Assembly (NCBI RefSeq): GCF_001592365.1
Contig: NZ_BCWU01000003.1
Coordinates: 124,001-188,000 of the forward strand
DNA: 64,000 nt
Source: Gordonia hydrophobica NBRC 16057
GTDB lineage: Bacteria; Actinomycetota; Actinomycetes; Mycobacteriales; Mycobacteriaceae
Direction: 5' to 3'
A program made the translations under genes and the position numbers. Under the pieces are notes generated by a model, which saw only the letters and a program-made list of their open reading frames with translations, made no database searches and was not told where the DNA came from. Each line of letters starts with the position of its first letter. Within the stretch, counting starts at the first letter, position 1. Shown here one piece after another: positions 16,592 through 25,305 of this stretch.

Positions 16592-17332
16592 TTGACCGGC
16601 CCGGCGCGGTCGCCGAAAGCCGCCGTCGTGGTCAGCCAGCAGATCGTCCAAGAGGCGCTCGACGCCGGTCTCGGCCCCGGCGATCTCCTGCCCTCCGAGA
16701 AGATCATGGTCGAGAAGTATCAGATCGGCCGTGGCACGCTCCGCGAGGCACTGCGTCTTCTCGAGTTCCAGGGCGTCGTCGTGATGAAGCCCGGACCGCG
16801 CGGTGGACCCGTGCTGCAGGAGCCGACCGGGGCGTTTCTGTCCGGGGCGTTCGTATTGCTGATGCAGTTGCGGAATGCGCCACTGCGGTCGATCTTCGAA
16901 GCCCGGCTCAGCATCGAACCGGTGATCACCCAACTCGCTGCTGCCAACATCTCCGATGAGCGTCTCGCGGAGGTCGGCGCCACCGTGGAGCGGATGAAGG
17001 TCGCGTTGCAGAGCGACCGCAGAGCATTCCTCGAGGCCAACAAGGAGTTTCACGACATCATCGCGTGGTCGACCGACAACCCCCTGCTCGGTTATCTGGC
17101 CGATTCGCTGTTGGAGGTCACCAACGGCACGATCGTCGGGATGGACTTTCCGCAGCCCCGTCGGAAAGCGACACTTCTCGCCCACGAGTCGATTTTCAAG
17201 GCGATGAGTGAACGTGATGCCGCAACCTCGATGGAAGCGATGAACGAGCACATCAGTGACTACTTGAAGTACGCGGAGAAGAAGTTCCCCGACATCCTCG
17301 GGTCCGTTGTCCGCTGGGACCAGGATCTCTGA
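16592..17332 (+). CDS. FadR/GntR-family (FCD) transcriptional regulator 2
   Basis: A 246-residue regulator with the winged helix (GDLLPSEKIMVEKYQIGRGT, LREALRLLE) and a C-terminal FCD domain with metal-type His residues (FHDIIAW, HESIFKAMSE, MNEHISDYLKY). I propose a TTG start at 16592 because GGAGG precedes it by 6 bases; the upstream ATG at 16514 has none. It is like the regulator at 1161-1928, both with RGTLREAL and KPGPxGGP. The pair brackets the island, which suggests duplication and possibly different effectors. Confidence 0.83.
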   Translation: MTGPARSPKAAVVVSQQIVQEALDAGLGPGDLLPSEKIMVEKYQIGRGTLREALRLLEFQGVVVMKPGPRGGPVLQEPTGAFLSGAFVLLMQLRNAPLRSIFEARLSIEPVITQLAAANISDERLAEVGATVERMKVALQSDRRAFLEANKEFHDIIAWSTDNPLLGYLADSLLEVTNGTIVGMDFPQPRRKATLLAHESIFKAMSERDAATSMEAMNEHISDYLKYAEKKFPDILGSVVRWDQDL

Positions 17333-17424
17333 CCCCACTCTCGGGTCTTAGCCCAGGGCTGCCGTCAACTGGTCCACACAGGCGACCGCACACTGCGATC
17401 TACACTTCAGAAATCCTTCTTGCT

Positions 17425-18375
17425 TCAAGAACCGAAGTTCACCAACCCCGAATCCGACGACCCGAAACCAACCGATCCGTTGCCCGCACTGCCGCACGTC
17501 GACCCGTTCGACGATTGATCGGCAAACGTCAACGTCACCCTTGGCTGCCCCTTCGACGCCGTCGCGGTGAATCCGGATGGGAACTGCGACGAGCCCGCGC
17601 CGCCACCCCCGTCCACACTTCCTCCGAGGTCCTCGACCGATGCGCCGCCACCACCACCGTGGGCACCGCCTCCGCCGCCGCCACCGCCAAAATCGCCGGC
17701 GGCGCCGTCGCCGCCGGCAGCACCCACCGAACCATGACCGTCGGCCGCCCCCGGCGAGTCATGCTGTGCCTGACCGCCGGCCCCGCCATGACCTCCGCTT
17801 TTACCACCGCCCAGGCCTCCTCCATCCCCGCCGTTCGATCCGCCGGAAGCATGACTCAACACACCCGAACCACCGCCGCCACCGGCAATGACGACCGTCG
17901 ACCCCACCGTCACCGTCGACGCGCCGCCCCCGCCGCCACCGTTCCGGTCATATCCGCTGCCTTCGCCGCCGTCACCACCGGGGCCGAGCCCGCCCTTGCC
18001 TCCCTCACCGCGCATCTCGTAGGACGCATCAGCGCCGTTCGTCCCCGCGACGATGGTCATCTCGCACGATCCGGTCAACGACAGCGTCCCCGACACCACA
18101 GTCCCCATGCCTGCACCTTCACCGGAAAAGTTGTTGCCCCCGTTCCCACCCACCACAGTCAGCGTCACCGCACTCACGCCACCCGGCAAGGTGTACGTCC
18201 CGCTGTAACCGGGAGCGAACGTGCAGGCCCGGTTACCGCCGTCGACTTCGCAGCTCGGCGCCGCACCTGCCTCACCGACACCCGACACCGCCGCCGACGC
18301 CGCCAACACCGCGCTGAACCCGATCACCGACGACCGCCTCACCGACAACCGCAGCAACGAACCCCAACCATCCAT
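17425..18375 (-). CDS. Secreted glycine-rich protein
   Basis: A 316-residue protein with a signal peptide of about 38 residues ending in GEAGA. After a short Cys-containing segment comes GYSGTYTLPGGVSAVTLTVV, the usual lead-in of bacterial glycine-rich (Gly_rich, PF12810-like) proteins. Residues about 130-270 are mostly Gly with runs up to nine. A second cysteine pair candidate is near the end (STCGSAG). It is not a PE-PGRS protein, as no PE domain is present. Probably a surface or matrix protein; role unknown. The gene stands alone with its own promoter region. Confidence 0.75.
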   Translation of the reverse strand: MDGWGSLLRLSVRRSSVIGFSAVLAASAAVSGVGEAGAAPSCEVDGGNRACTFAPGYSGTYTLPGGVSAVTLTVVGGNGGNNFSGEGAGMGTVVSGTLSLTGSCEMTIVAGTNGADASYEMRGEGGKGGLGPGGDGGEGSGYDRNGGGGGGASTVTVGSTVVIAGGGGGSGVLSHASGGSNGGDGGGLGGGKSGGHGGAGGQAQHDSPGAADGHGSVGAAGGDGAAGDFGGGGGGGGAHGGGGGASVEDLGGSVDGGGGAGSSQFPSGFTATASKGQPRVTLTFADQSSNGSTCGSAGNGSVGFGSSDSGLVNFGS

Positions 18376-18735
18376 ACCGGTCTCTCCTCAACGCCACCAG
18401 GACACCGTCCAGTGCCTATTCCACCAGCCGAACACATCCACAACCCGGATACATACGTCAAATGACGTAGATCCACCCACGAGTATCACCAGACGATTCA
18501 TTCCCGGTGACCGGCGATAGCCGCGGTCACTGCAGTCAGTGTCACGAGAACTGGTGATGCTAGACCGCGAGCCTGGAGTCGGCTGCGGCGTGAAATCCAC
18601 CGGAGAAGCTCCGAGATCACCGCACGATGGAGGCGCAACGCCCTGATGCCAGCGGCGCTCACGACGGTCTCGATCACTGCATGCAGCACTCGACCAACGT
18701 GGGCAGCCGGTCTGAACGAGCACGACAACAGCGCC
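18376..18735. other. 360-bp intergenic region
   Basis: No gene is supported here; short frames on both strands lack homology or ribosome-binding sites. It contains the upstream region of the glycine-rich gene with the palindrome at 18454-18469, and the 3' flank of the TetR gene. Confidence 0.5.
18454..18469. promoter_or_regulatory. Palindrome upstream of glycine-rich gene
   Basis: TACGTCA-AA-TGACGTA, a perfect 7-bp inverted repeat with a 2-base centre, about 80 bases upstream of the start. It has the size of a dimeric regulator site. Which protein binds is unknown. Confidence 0.4.
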
Positions 18736-19335
18736 TCAGCCCAACGCCGCCGTCAACTGCTCCACCCACGCCGCTGCGACGCCCGCCCGGCGCTTCGAGT
18801 CGTCGGTCAGTGTGTCGGCGAGACCGAAGCCGCGCGCGAGGTCGAGGGTGATCTGCGCGAGCCGGTGCGCATTCGGCCGCGTGCCGTCGGGGTCGAGTCC
18901 GGCGACGACGAGCTTGTGCGCCGCCCGACCGAGCTTCGCCTCGAGGGGGCGGATGACGTCGCCGAGCGTCTCGTCGGAGGCCGCCGCCGACCACACCTGC
19001 AAGGCCGCTTTGAACCGTGTTCCGGTGTAGATCTCGATCGCCTGATCGACGACGGCGGCGATGCGATCCGGGCCGGAGGGCAGGTCGGCGAGAGCCGCCC
19101 CGACGTCGGCGGTCATGGTGTCGTACATCTGCTCGATGACGGCGGTGAACAGGGCCTCGCGCGTCGGGAAGTGGTGCTGTGCGGCACCGCGGGAGGCTCC
19201 GGCCTCCTCGGCCACTCTCGCGACGGTCGTCGCCGCCCACCCGCGCGTGGCGAGCAGTTCGACGGTCGCGGCGAGGAGCCGCTCCCGCGTCGCGCGGGAC
19301 CGGTCCTGCTGTGGTTCTCGGAGCGGGGCATTCAC
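18736..19335 (-). CDS. TetR-family transcriptional regulator
   Basis: A 199-residue protein: N-terminal helix-turn-helix (TRERLLAATVELLATRGWAA, then VARVAEEAGASRGAAQHHFP, about residues 16-60) and a helical effector domain. It overlaps the enoyl-CoA hydratase stop/start by 4 bases, and is the last gene of the Atu/Liu-like cluster, so it is the likely local repressor. Regulators of these acyl-CoA clusters usually respond to an acyl-CoA; that is inferred here. No obvious operator was identified upstream of the cluster. Confidence 0.85.
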   Translation of the reverse strand: MNAPLREPQQDRSRATRERLLAATVELLATRGWAATTVARVAEEAGASRGAAQHHFPTREALFTAVIEQMYDTMTADVGAALADLPSGPDRIAAVVDQAIEIYTGTRFKAALQVWSAAASDETLGDVIRPLEAKLGRAAHKLVVAGLDPDGTRPNAHRLAQITLDLARGFGLADTLTDDSKRRAGVAAAWVEQLTAALG

Positions 19336-20126
19336 GGTCGACTAGTGTCCCACGACGGGCGACGCTTCCCGAGGAAGGCCGTCATGCCTTCGCGCGCCTC
19401 ATCGGACGCGAACAGCGCCATCGACTCCTGCGCGCGCGCCGACGCAGCCTCCTCGAACCCGTCGAGCAAGGCCGCGGTGGTGAGCTTCTTGCTGACCGAC
19501 AGCCCCTGTGGAGAGGCTTTGCGGATGCCTTCGAGAACGCTGTCGAGTTCCGCGGCGAGGTCGTCCGCGGTGTCGGACGCCGCGGTCACCAGACCGATCT
19601 GCTGCGCGACGGCGCCGTCGAACTTCTCGCCGGTCAGGAAGTAGCGGCCCGCGGAACGCGCCGTCATCTTCGCCAGCAGCGGGATGGAGATGATCGACGC
19701 CGCCAGGCCGAGCCGCGATTCGGTCAGCGCGAACGTCGCCTTCGGTCCGACCAGCGCGATGTCCGCCGCGCCGACCAGACCGGTGCCACCCGCCCGGACG
19801 TGGCCGTCGGCGACGACGATCACCGGCTTGTCGAGCTCGAGGATGGTACGGATGAGTCCGACCATCGCCTTCCCGCCTTCGGCCGTCGCCTCCTCCGGAC
19901 TGAGGCCGCGCTTGAGCGCCTCCCCCAGATCTGCACCCGCACAGAACGTTCCGCCGGTGTGCGTGAGGACGACGGCGCGGATCGCCGCATCGGCGGCGGC
20001 GTCGAACGCCTCCTGCAATTGCGCGACGAGCACCGAGCTGAGCGCATTGCGGTTCGACGGCGAGTCGAGCGTGACGGTGAGAACGGCGGCGTCGACGCCG
20101 GTCTTGACGAGAATGTCGTTCGTCAT
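19332..20126 (-). CDS. Enoyl-CoA hydratase family protein (Atu/Liu-like cluster)
   Basis: A 264-residue crotonase-fold enzyme. Oxyanion segments are GTFCAGADLGEAL (about residues 59-71) and DGHVRAGGTGLVGAADIALV. In Atu/Liu pathways the matching step is hydration of a 3-methylglutaconyl- or isohexenylglutaconyl-CoA made by the carboxylase. A ribosome-binding site (AGGAG) supports the start at 20126. It is separated from the rest of the operon by a 280-base gap full of repeats, so it may be transcribed separately together with TetR. Confidence 0.82.
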   Translation of the reverse strand: MTNDILVKTGVDAAVLTVTLDSPSNRNALSSVLVAQLQEAFDAAADAAIRAVVLTHTGGTFCAGADLGEALKRGLSPEEATAEGGKAMVGLIRTILELDKPVIVVADGHVRAGGTGLVGAADIALVGPKATFALTESRLGLAASIISIPLLAKMTARSAGRYFLTGEKFDGAVAQQIGLVTAASDTADDLAAELDSVLEGIRKASPQGLSVSKKLTTAALLDGFEEAASARAQESMALFASDEAREGMTAFLGKRRPSWDTSRP

Positions 20127-20168
20127 GGGAACTCCTAAACGATGGTGAATGCCGACCCTGCCCGCGGC

Positions 20169-20212
20169 GGTCTCGATACGCCGGTGACTCCGTCCCCGCC
20201 TACTCGACCAGC
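20169..20212. repeat. Actinobacterial palindromic repeat, family 1 copy
   Basis: Begins GGTCTCGATACGC and ends CTACTCGACCAGC, the two ends of the element found in reverse orientation at 28257-28312. The middle differs between copies. It lies in the gap between the hydratase and acyl-CoA dehydrogenase genes. Confidence 0.6.
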
Positions 20213-20288
20213 AAGAAAAGCGAAGAAACGCTGGAAGCAAAGTGCCGCCAAGCGCTGCGGAAGCCGAACGAACTGACCGCTGGTACGA

Positions 20289-20384
20289 GGGCTCGGCGGG
20301 CAAGACTCCGACGAGCTCTCCGCAGCGACGAGGCGCTAGCCGAGGAGCGAGGACTGCCGAGGAGGAGTCTTGCCCGCCGAGCCC
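20289..20384. repeat. Hairpin element with 51-nt conserved core, copy 1
   Basis: Perfect 21-bp arms (20289-20309 starting GGGCTCGGCGGG, and 20364-20384) enclose a core at 20312-20362. The core contains GACGAGGCGCTAGCCGAGGA and differs from the core of the copy at 37923-38033 at only two of 51 positions, although the arms of the two copies are unrelated. Confidence 0.75.
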
Positions 20385-20406
20385 GGCCGCACCGAGCGAA
20401 CGAAGA

Positions 20407-21564
20407 TCAGTACGACTTCGGCAGACCCAGCGACGTCTGCGCCACGAAGTTCAAGATCATCTCGCGGCTGACGGGCGCGATGCGCGTGAGGCGGGAGAGC
20501 GGGAGCATCGCGGCCAGTCCGTATTCGACGGTCAACCCGTTGCCGCCGAGCGTCTGAACCGCCTGGTCGACGATCTTCGCCGCGGCCTCGCCTGCCGCGT
20601 ACTTCGCCATGTTCGCGGGGACCGCGGCGCCCCAGTCGTCGCCGGCGTCGTAGAGGGTGGCGGCCTTCTGCATCATCAGTTTGGCCATCTCGAGTTCGAT
20701 CTTGCCCTGCGCCAGCGGATGCGCGACGGCCTGATGGGCACCGATCGGCGTCTTCCACACGGTGCGGTCGTTGGCGTATTCGACGGCGCGGTCGAGCGCG
20801 AACCGACCCATGCCGACCGCCGACGCCGATGCCATGATGCGCTCCGGGTTGAGCCCGGCGAACAGTTGGCTGAGTGCGGCGTCTTCAGAGCCGACGAGGG
20901 CGTCGGACGGGAGCCGGACGTTGTCGAGGAACAGGGTGAACTGCTTCTCAGGGTTCACCATCTCCATCTCGATCACCTGGGCTTCGAAACCGTCCGCATC
21001 GGTCGGCACGATGAACAGCGCGGGCTTGAGGCGACCGGTCTTCGCGTCTTCCATGCGCGCCACGATGAGCACGGCCTGCGCTTGATCGACGCCGGAGATG
21101 AAGACCTTGCGCCCGTTCAGGACCCACTCGTCGCCATCGCGGGCGGCGGTGGTGGTGATCTGGTGCGAGTTGGAGCCGGCATCGGGTTCGGTGATGCCGA
21201 ACGCCATCGTGATGGAGCCGTCGGCGAGGCCGGGGATCCAGCGCTGCTTCTGCTCGTCGGTGCCGAAGCGGGCGATGATGTTGCCGCAGATCGCGGGTGA
21301 GACCACCATCATGAGCAGCCCGCTGCCACCGGCGGCGAGCTCTTCCATGACGATCGAGAGCTCGTACATGCCTGCTCCGCCGCCGCCGTACTCCTCGGGC
21401 AGGTTGACGCCGATGAACCCGAGCTCACCGGCCTCGTTCCAGAGCTCGTCGGTCTTGCGTCCCTGGCGGGCGCAGTCGGTGAAGTACTGGTGTCCGTACT
21501 TCTTGACGAGCGCCGCGACGGCTTCGCGGAGTGCGGTCTGCTCTTCGGTTTCGATGAAGCTCAT
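20407..21564 (-). CDS. Acyl-CoA dehydrogenase
   Basis: A 385-residue flavoprotein with the three ACAD domains. The FAD/substrate loop MAFGITEPDAGSNSHQI is at about residues 119-135; the C-terminal helical domain carries VQTLGGNGLTVEYGLAAMLP. It introduces a 2,3-double bond into an acyl-CoA and passes electrons to ETF. A GAAGGA site supports the start. It lies 49 bases downstream of the carboxylase alpha gene, in an operon for branched acyl-CoA breakdown. Confidence 0.9.
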   Translation of the reverse strand: MSFIETEEQTALREAVAALVKKYGHQYFTDCARQGRKTDELWNEAGELGFIGVNLPEEYGGGGAGMYELSIVMEELAAGGSGLLMMVVSPAICGNIIARFGTDEQKQRWIPGLADGSITMAFGITEPDAGSNSHQITTTAARDGDEWVLNGRKVFISGVDQAQAVLIVARMEDAKTGRLKPALFIVPTDADGFEAQVIEMEMVNPEKQFTLFLDNVRLPSDALVGSEDAALSQLFAGLNPERIMASASAVGMGRFALDRAVEYANDRTVWKTPIGAHQAVAHPLAQGKIELEMAKLMMQKAATLYDAGDDWGAAVPANMAKYAAGEAAAKIVDQAVQTLGGNGLTVEYGLAAMLPLSRLTRIAPVSREMILNFVAQTSLGLPKSY

Positions 21565-21613
21565 GGGTACGTCCTTCGGAATGGGGTTCTACGGTGGGTG
21601 AGCGTGGTCGGCC

Positions 21614-23677
21614 TTACTCGACCGGCGCGGTCGCGTCTTCGTCGTCGGTGATGACGGCCAGGACGTCGCCCACGGCGAGCTGGCGGCCCTCGTCGACGGC
21701 GAGCACGGAGACCACGCCGTCGGCCGGAGCCGAGATGGTGTGCTCCATCTTCATCGCCTCCAGCCACAACAGCGGCTGACCCGCGGTGACGCGATCGCCC
21801 TCGGCCACGGCGACGCGGATGACCGAACCGGGCATCGGTGCGAGCAGCGAGCCGGGGCGCTGCACGGCGGCCGGGTCGACGAAGCGCGGCGCGCGGGTCA
21901 GCGTGACCGAGGCGCCGTGCCAGTCGACGAACACCTGATCGCCGACCACACTGACCGAGTAACGACGGGCGACGCCTCCTCGCACCAGCACCACGACGTC
22001 CGACGTCACCGACGCCACGTCCACGTCGTCGAGATCGGGCAGTTCGACGGCGCCCTCCCGACCGATCCGGTACCGCGCGTCGATCTCGGTGCCGTCGGCC
22101 GCGACGTACCGCTTGTTCTGATAGTCGGAGAACAGGTTGCGCCACCCCGACGGCGCGCCCGGCACCGCACGAGCGTCGGCACGATTGCGTGCCGACTGAG
22201 CGAGTGCCGCCGCCATCGCGGCGACCAGGTCGGCGCCGTCGCCCGCGAGCGGCTTCGACAGTCGCCCCACCCGCTCCTCGTCGAGGTACCCGGTGTCGGT
22301 CTCGCCGGTGAGGAAGTCCTTCTCGCGCAGTGTGTTGACCAGCAGGTCGCGGTTGGTGACGAGCCCGTGGATCCGCGCGTCGGCGAGCGCCCGCGCCAGG
22401 ATGGCCGCCGCCTGCGTCCGATCGGGCGCCCACGAGATCACCTTGGCGAGCATCGGATCGTAGAAGGTGGAGATCTCGCTGCCGTCGACGATTCCGGAGT
22501 CCACGCGGATGCCGGTCCGCTCCAGTAGCCCGAACCGGGTGGTCGCGGGCAGGTCGATGCGGGCGATCGTGCCGGACTGCGGCTGCCAGTCGTGCGCCGG
22601 GTCCTCCGCGTACAGCCGGACCTCGATCGCGTGCCCCACACCGCCCGTCTCCGCAGCAGCCGGCGCCTCGCCGAGGGGGTGGCCCATCGCGACCAGAAGC
22701 TGCTGTTCGACGAGGTCGACGCCGGTGGTCAGTTCGGTGACCGGGTGCTCCACCTGCAGCCGCGTGTTGGTCTCGAGGAAGAAGATGCGAACGTCGTCGC
22801 TGCTGTTCTCGGACCCGCTCGCTCCGCTCCCGGCGTCCACCAAGAACTCGACGGTGCCCGCTCCGCGGTAGCCGATCGACTCGACCGCCTTGCGTGCGGC
22901 GTCGAACAGCCGCTCGCGCAGGTCGCCACCGATCCGCTCGACCAGCGGTGCCGGAGCCTCTTCGATCACCTTCTGGTGGCGCCGTTGGATGGAGCACTCC
23001 CGCTCCCCGACGGTCCAGATCCGACCGTGCTCGTCGGCCATCACCTGCACCTCGATGTGGTGTCCGCGCTCGATGTACGGTTCGCAGAACACCGTTGGAT
23101 CGCCGAACGCCGACTCGGCTTCGCGACGCGCCGCCGCGACGGCGTCGGCCAAATCGTCGAGACTGCGGACGATGCGCATGCCGCGGCCGCCGCCACCCGC
23201 GGAAGCCTTGATGAGCAGCGGCAGATCGTCGGCGGTGACGGCCTCGGGATCGATGTCTTTGAGGACCGGGACGCCCGCGCCCTCCATGAGTGCCTTGGCG
23301 TTGACCTTCGAGCCCATCGCGCGGATCGCTGCGGGCGGCGGACCGATCCACACCAGTCCCGCCTCCGTGACGGCCTGCGCGAACTCGGCGTTCTCCGACA
23401 GGAATCCGTAGCCGGGGTGGATCGCGTCCGCGCCGGCCGCCTGCGCGGCGGCGATGATGAGGTCGCCGCGCAGATAGGTCTCGGCGGAGGTGGCGCCCGG
23501 CAGTCGGACCGCGGCGTCGGCAGCCCGCACGTGGGGCGCATCGGCGTCGGGATCGGAGTAGACGGCGACGGTGCTCAACCCCATCGCGCGACAAGTGGCG
23601 AAGACTCGGCCGGCGATCTCGCCGCGGTTCGCGACGAGCACGCTGGTGACGGTCCTCGGGGTGATGGCATTACTCAT
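21614..23677 (-). CDS. Acyl-CoA carboxylase alpha subunit (biotin carboxylase-BCCP)
   Basis: A 687-residue protein: biotin carboxylase N-domain (VLVANRGEIAGRVFATCRAM, residues about 13-32), ATP-grasp with KASAGGGGRGM, and a C-terminal biotinyl domain with LEAMKMEHT (biotinyl Lys about 643). With the beta subunit upstream it forms a geranyl-CoA/3-methylcrotonyl-CoA-type carboxylase; the family alone does not decide the substrate. Around residues 280-293 an odd low-complexity insert (AGSGASGSENSSDD) interrupts the normally continuous VEFLVD...FFLETNTRLQVEHP region. Its DNA matches a genomic repeat (see 22811-22835). The upstream extension of the frame overlaps the beta gene and was rejected. 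Confidence 0.92.
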   Translation of the reverse strand: MSNAITPRTVTSVLVANRGEIAGRVFATCRAMGLSTVAVYSDPDADAPHVRAADAAVRLPGATSAETYLRGDLIIAAAQAAGADAIHPGYGFLSENAEFAQAVTEAGLVWIGPPPAAIRAMGSKVNAKALMEGAGVPVLKDIDPEAVTADDLPLLIKASAGGGGRGMRIVRSLDDLADAVAAARREAESAFGDPTVFCEPYIERGHHIEVQVMADEHGRIWTVGERECSIQRRHQKVIEEAPAPLVERIGGDLRERLFDAARKAVESIGYRGAGTVEFLVDAGSGASGSENSSDDVRIFFLETNTRLQVEHPVTELTTGVDLVEQQLLVAMGHPLGEAPAAAETGGVGHAIEVRLYAEDPAHDWQPQSGTIARIDLPATTRFGLLERTGIRVDSGIVDGSEISTFYDPMLAKVISWAPDRTQAAAILARALADARIHGLVTNRDLLVNTLREKDFLTGETDTGYLDEERVGRLSKPLAGDGADLVAAMAAALAQSARNRADARAVPGAPSGWRNLFSDYQNKRYVAADGTEIDARYRIGREGAVELPDLDDVDVASVTSDVVVLVRGGVARRYSVSVVGDQVFVDWHGASVTLTRAPRFVDPAAVQRPGSLLAPMPGSVIRVAVAEGDRVTAGQPLLWLEAMKMEHTISAPADGVVSVLAVDEGRQLAVGDVLAVITDDEDATAPVE
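22811..22835. repeat. GC-rich repeat inserted in biotin carboxylase coding region
   Basis: CCCGCTCGCTC followed by CGCTCCCGGCG. Nearly the same string, with one extra base, occurs at 45798-45823 in the 3' end of a methyltransferase gene. It encodes the low-complexity insert at residues about 281-289 of the carboxylase. Confidence 0.6.
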
Positions 23678-23688
23678 GTGCAGGTTCC

Positions 23689-25305
23689 TCACATCCGGAA
23701 GACGCCGAAGTTGCTGGTGCCCTCGACCGGGGCGGAAGCAATGGCGGAAAGGCACTGGCCGAGCACCGCGCGAGTGTCGCGCGGATCGATGACGCCGTCG
23801 TCGTACAGCATCCCGGACAGGAACATCGGGACCGACTCCGCTTCGATCTGTGCTTCGATCATGGCGCGCATGCCCGCGTCGGCTTCCTCGTCGACGGTGC
23901 CGCCGCGGGCCTCCGTGGCGGCGCGGGACACGATCGAGATCACGCCTGCCAACTGTTGGGCACCCATCACGGCGCTCTTGGCGCTGGGCCACGCGAACAG
24001 GAAGCGCGGGTCGTACGCCCGACCGCACATGCCGTAGTGACCTGCGCCGTAACTGGCGCCGATCAGCACGGAGATGTGCGGGACCGTCGAGTTCGAGACG
24101 GCATTGATCATCATCGCGCCGTGCTTGATGATGCCGCCCTGCTCGTATTCCTTCCCGACCATGTAGCCGGTGGTGTTGTGCAGGAACAGCAGCGGCGTGT
24201 TGCTGCGGTTCGCCAACTGGATGAACTGCGTCGCCTTCTGTGATTCCGCGGAGAACAACACCCCCTGCGCGTTGGCGAGAATGCCGACCGGGTAGCCGTG
24301 GATGCGCGCCCACCCCGTGCACAACGACGGCCCGTACTCCGGCTTGAACTCGTCGAAGTCGGAGTCGTCGACCACGCGCGCGATCACCTCGCGCGGATCG
24401 AACGGGATCTTCAGATCGGGCGGGACGATCCCGAGCAACTCGTCCGGGCTGTACCGCGGTTCGACGATCTCCACGCGTCCATTCGCTGCCCCGATCGGCG
24501 CCGGTCCCTGCTTCTGCCAGTTCAGCCGGGCGACGATCCGTCGACCGATCCGAACCGCGTCCTGCTCGTCCGCGGCGAGATAGTCGCCGAGACCGGAGAC
24601 ACGGGCGTGCATCTTGGCGCCGCCGAGCTCCTCGTCGTCGCTCTCCTCACCGGTCGCCATCTTGACCAGCGGCGGACCGCCCAGGAACACCTTGGAACGA
24701 CCGTCGATCATGACGACGTGGTCGCTCATGCCGGGAACGTACGCACCGCCCGCCGTGGAGTTGCCGAACACCAGCGCGATCGTGGGAATGCCGTCGGCGG
24801 ACAGGCGCGTGAGATCGCGGAACATCCGCCCGCCCGGGACGAAGACCTCCTTCTGCGTCGGCAGGTCGGCGCCGCCCGACTCCACGAGGGAGATCACCGG
24901 GAGCCGGTTCTGACTCGCGATGTCGTTGGTGCGCAGGATCTTGCGGAGCGTCCACGGATTGGAGGTGCCGCCCTTGACGGTCGGATCGTTGGCGACGATC
25001 AAGCACTCGGTGCCTTCCACCACGCCGATCCCGACGACGACCGACGCGCCGACGGTGAACTGCGAACCGTATCCGGCCAGCGGGCACAGCTCGAGGAACG
25101 GTGAGTCCTCGTCGATCAGCAGCTCGATGCGTTCGCGGGCGGTCATCTTGCCGCGCTTGCGGTGTCGCTCCACGTACTTCTCACCGCCGCCCGCGAGGAC
25201 CTTGCGGAACTCGAGGTCGAGCTCGGCGAGTTTGCTGTTCATCGCCTCGACGTTCGCGGCGAACTCCGCCGCGGAGGTGTCGACCTTACTCCGGATGATG
25301 GTCAT
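23689..25305 (-). CDS. Acyl-CoA carboxylase beta subunit (carboxyltransferase)
   Basis: A 538-residue carboxyltransferase with two crotonase-like halves. Visible motifs are GGTSNPWTLRKI, LVESGGADLPTQ (acyl-CoA oxyanion region) and, in the second half, NTTGYMVGKEYEQGGIIKHG and ASYGAGHYGMCGRAYDPRFL. These match the 3-methylcrotonyl-CoA/geranyl-CoA carboxylase branch (LiuB/AtuC-like) better than propionyl-CoA forms, by recall of the family. It overlaps the upstream acyl-CoA dehydrogenase by 4 bases and precedes the alpha gene by 11. Confidence 0.9.
   Translation of the reverse strand: MTIIRSKVDTSAAEFAANVEAMNSKLAELDLEFRKVLAGGGEKYVERHRKRGKMTARERIELLIDEDSPFLELCPLAGYGSQFTVGASVVVGIGVVEGTECLIVANDPTVKGGTSNPWTLRKILRTNDIASQNRLPVISLVESGGADLPTQKEVFVPGGRMFRDLTRLSADGIPTIALVFGNSTAGGAYVPGMSDHVVMIDGRSKVFLGGPPLVKMATGEESDDEELGGAKMHARVSGLGDYLAADEQDAVRIGRRIVARLNWQKQGPAPIGAANGRVEIVEPRYSPDELLGIVPPDLKIPFDPREVIARVVDDSDFDEFKPEYGPSLCTGWARIHGYPVGILANAQGVLFSAESQKATQFIQLANRSNTPLLFLHNTTGYMVGKEYEQGGIIKHGAMMINAVSNSTVPHISVLIGASYGAGHYGMCGRAYDPRFLFAWPSAKSAVMGAQQLAGVISIVSRAATEARGGTVDEEADAGMRAMIEAQIEAESVPMFLSGMLYDDGVIDPRDTRAVLGQCLSAIASAPVEGTSNFGVFRM

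Noticed and set aside
18388..18728. Short minus-strand frames between the glycine-rich gene and the TetR gene.
   Set aside because: Arg/Ser-rich, no ribosome-binding site, and they cross the palindrome in the glycine-rich gene's promoter region.
21614..24322. A 902-residue start for the carboxylase alpha subunit.
   Set aside because: The extra 215 residues are an out-of-phase read of the beta-subunit gene; MSNAITPRTVTSVLVANRGE at 23677 is the natural start.
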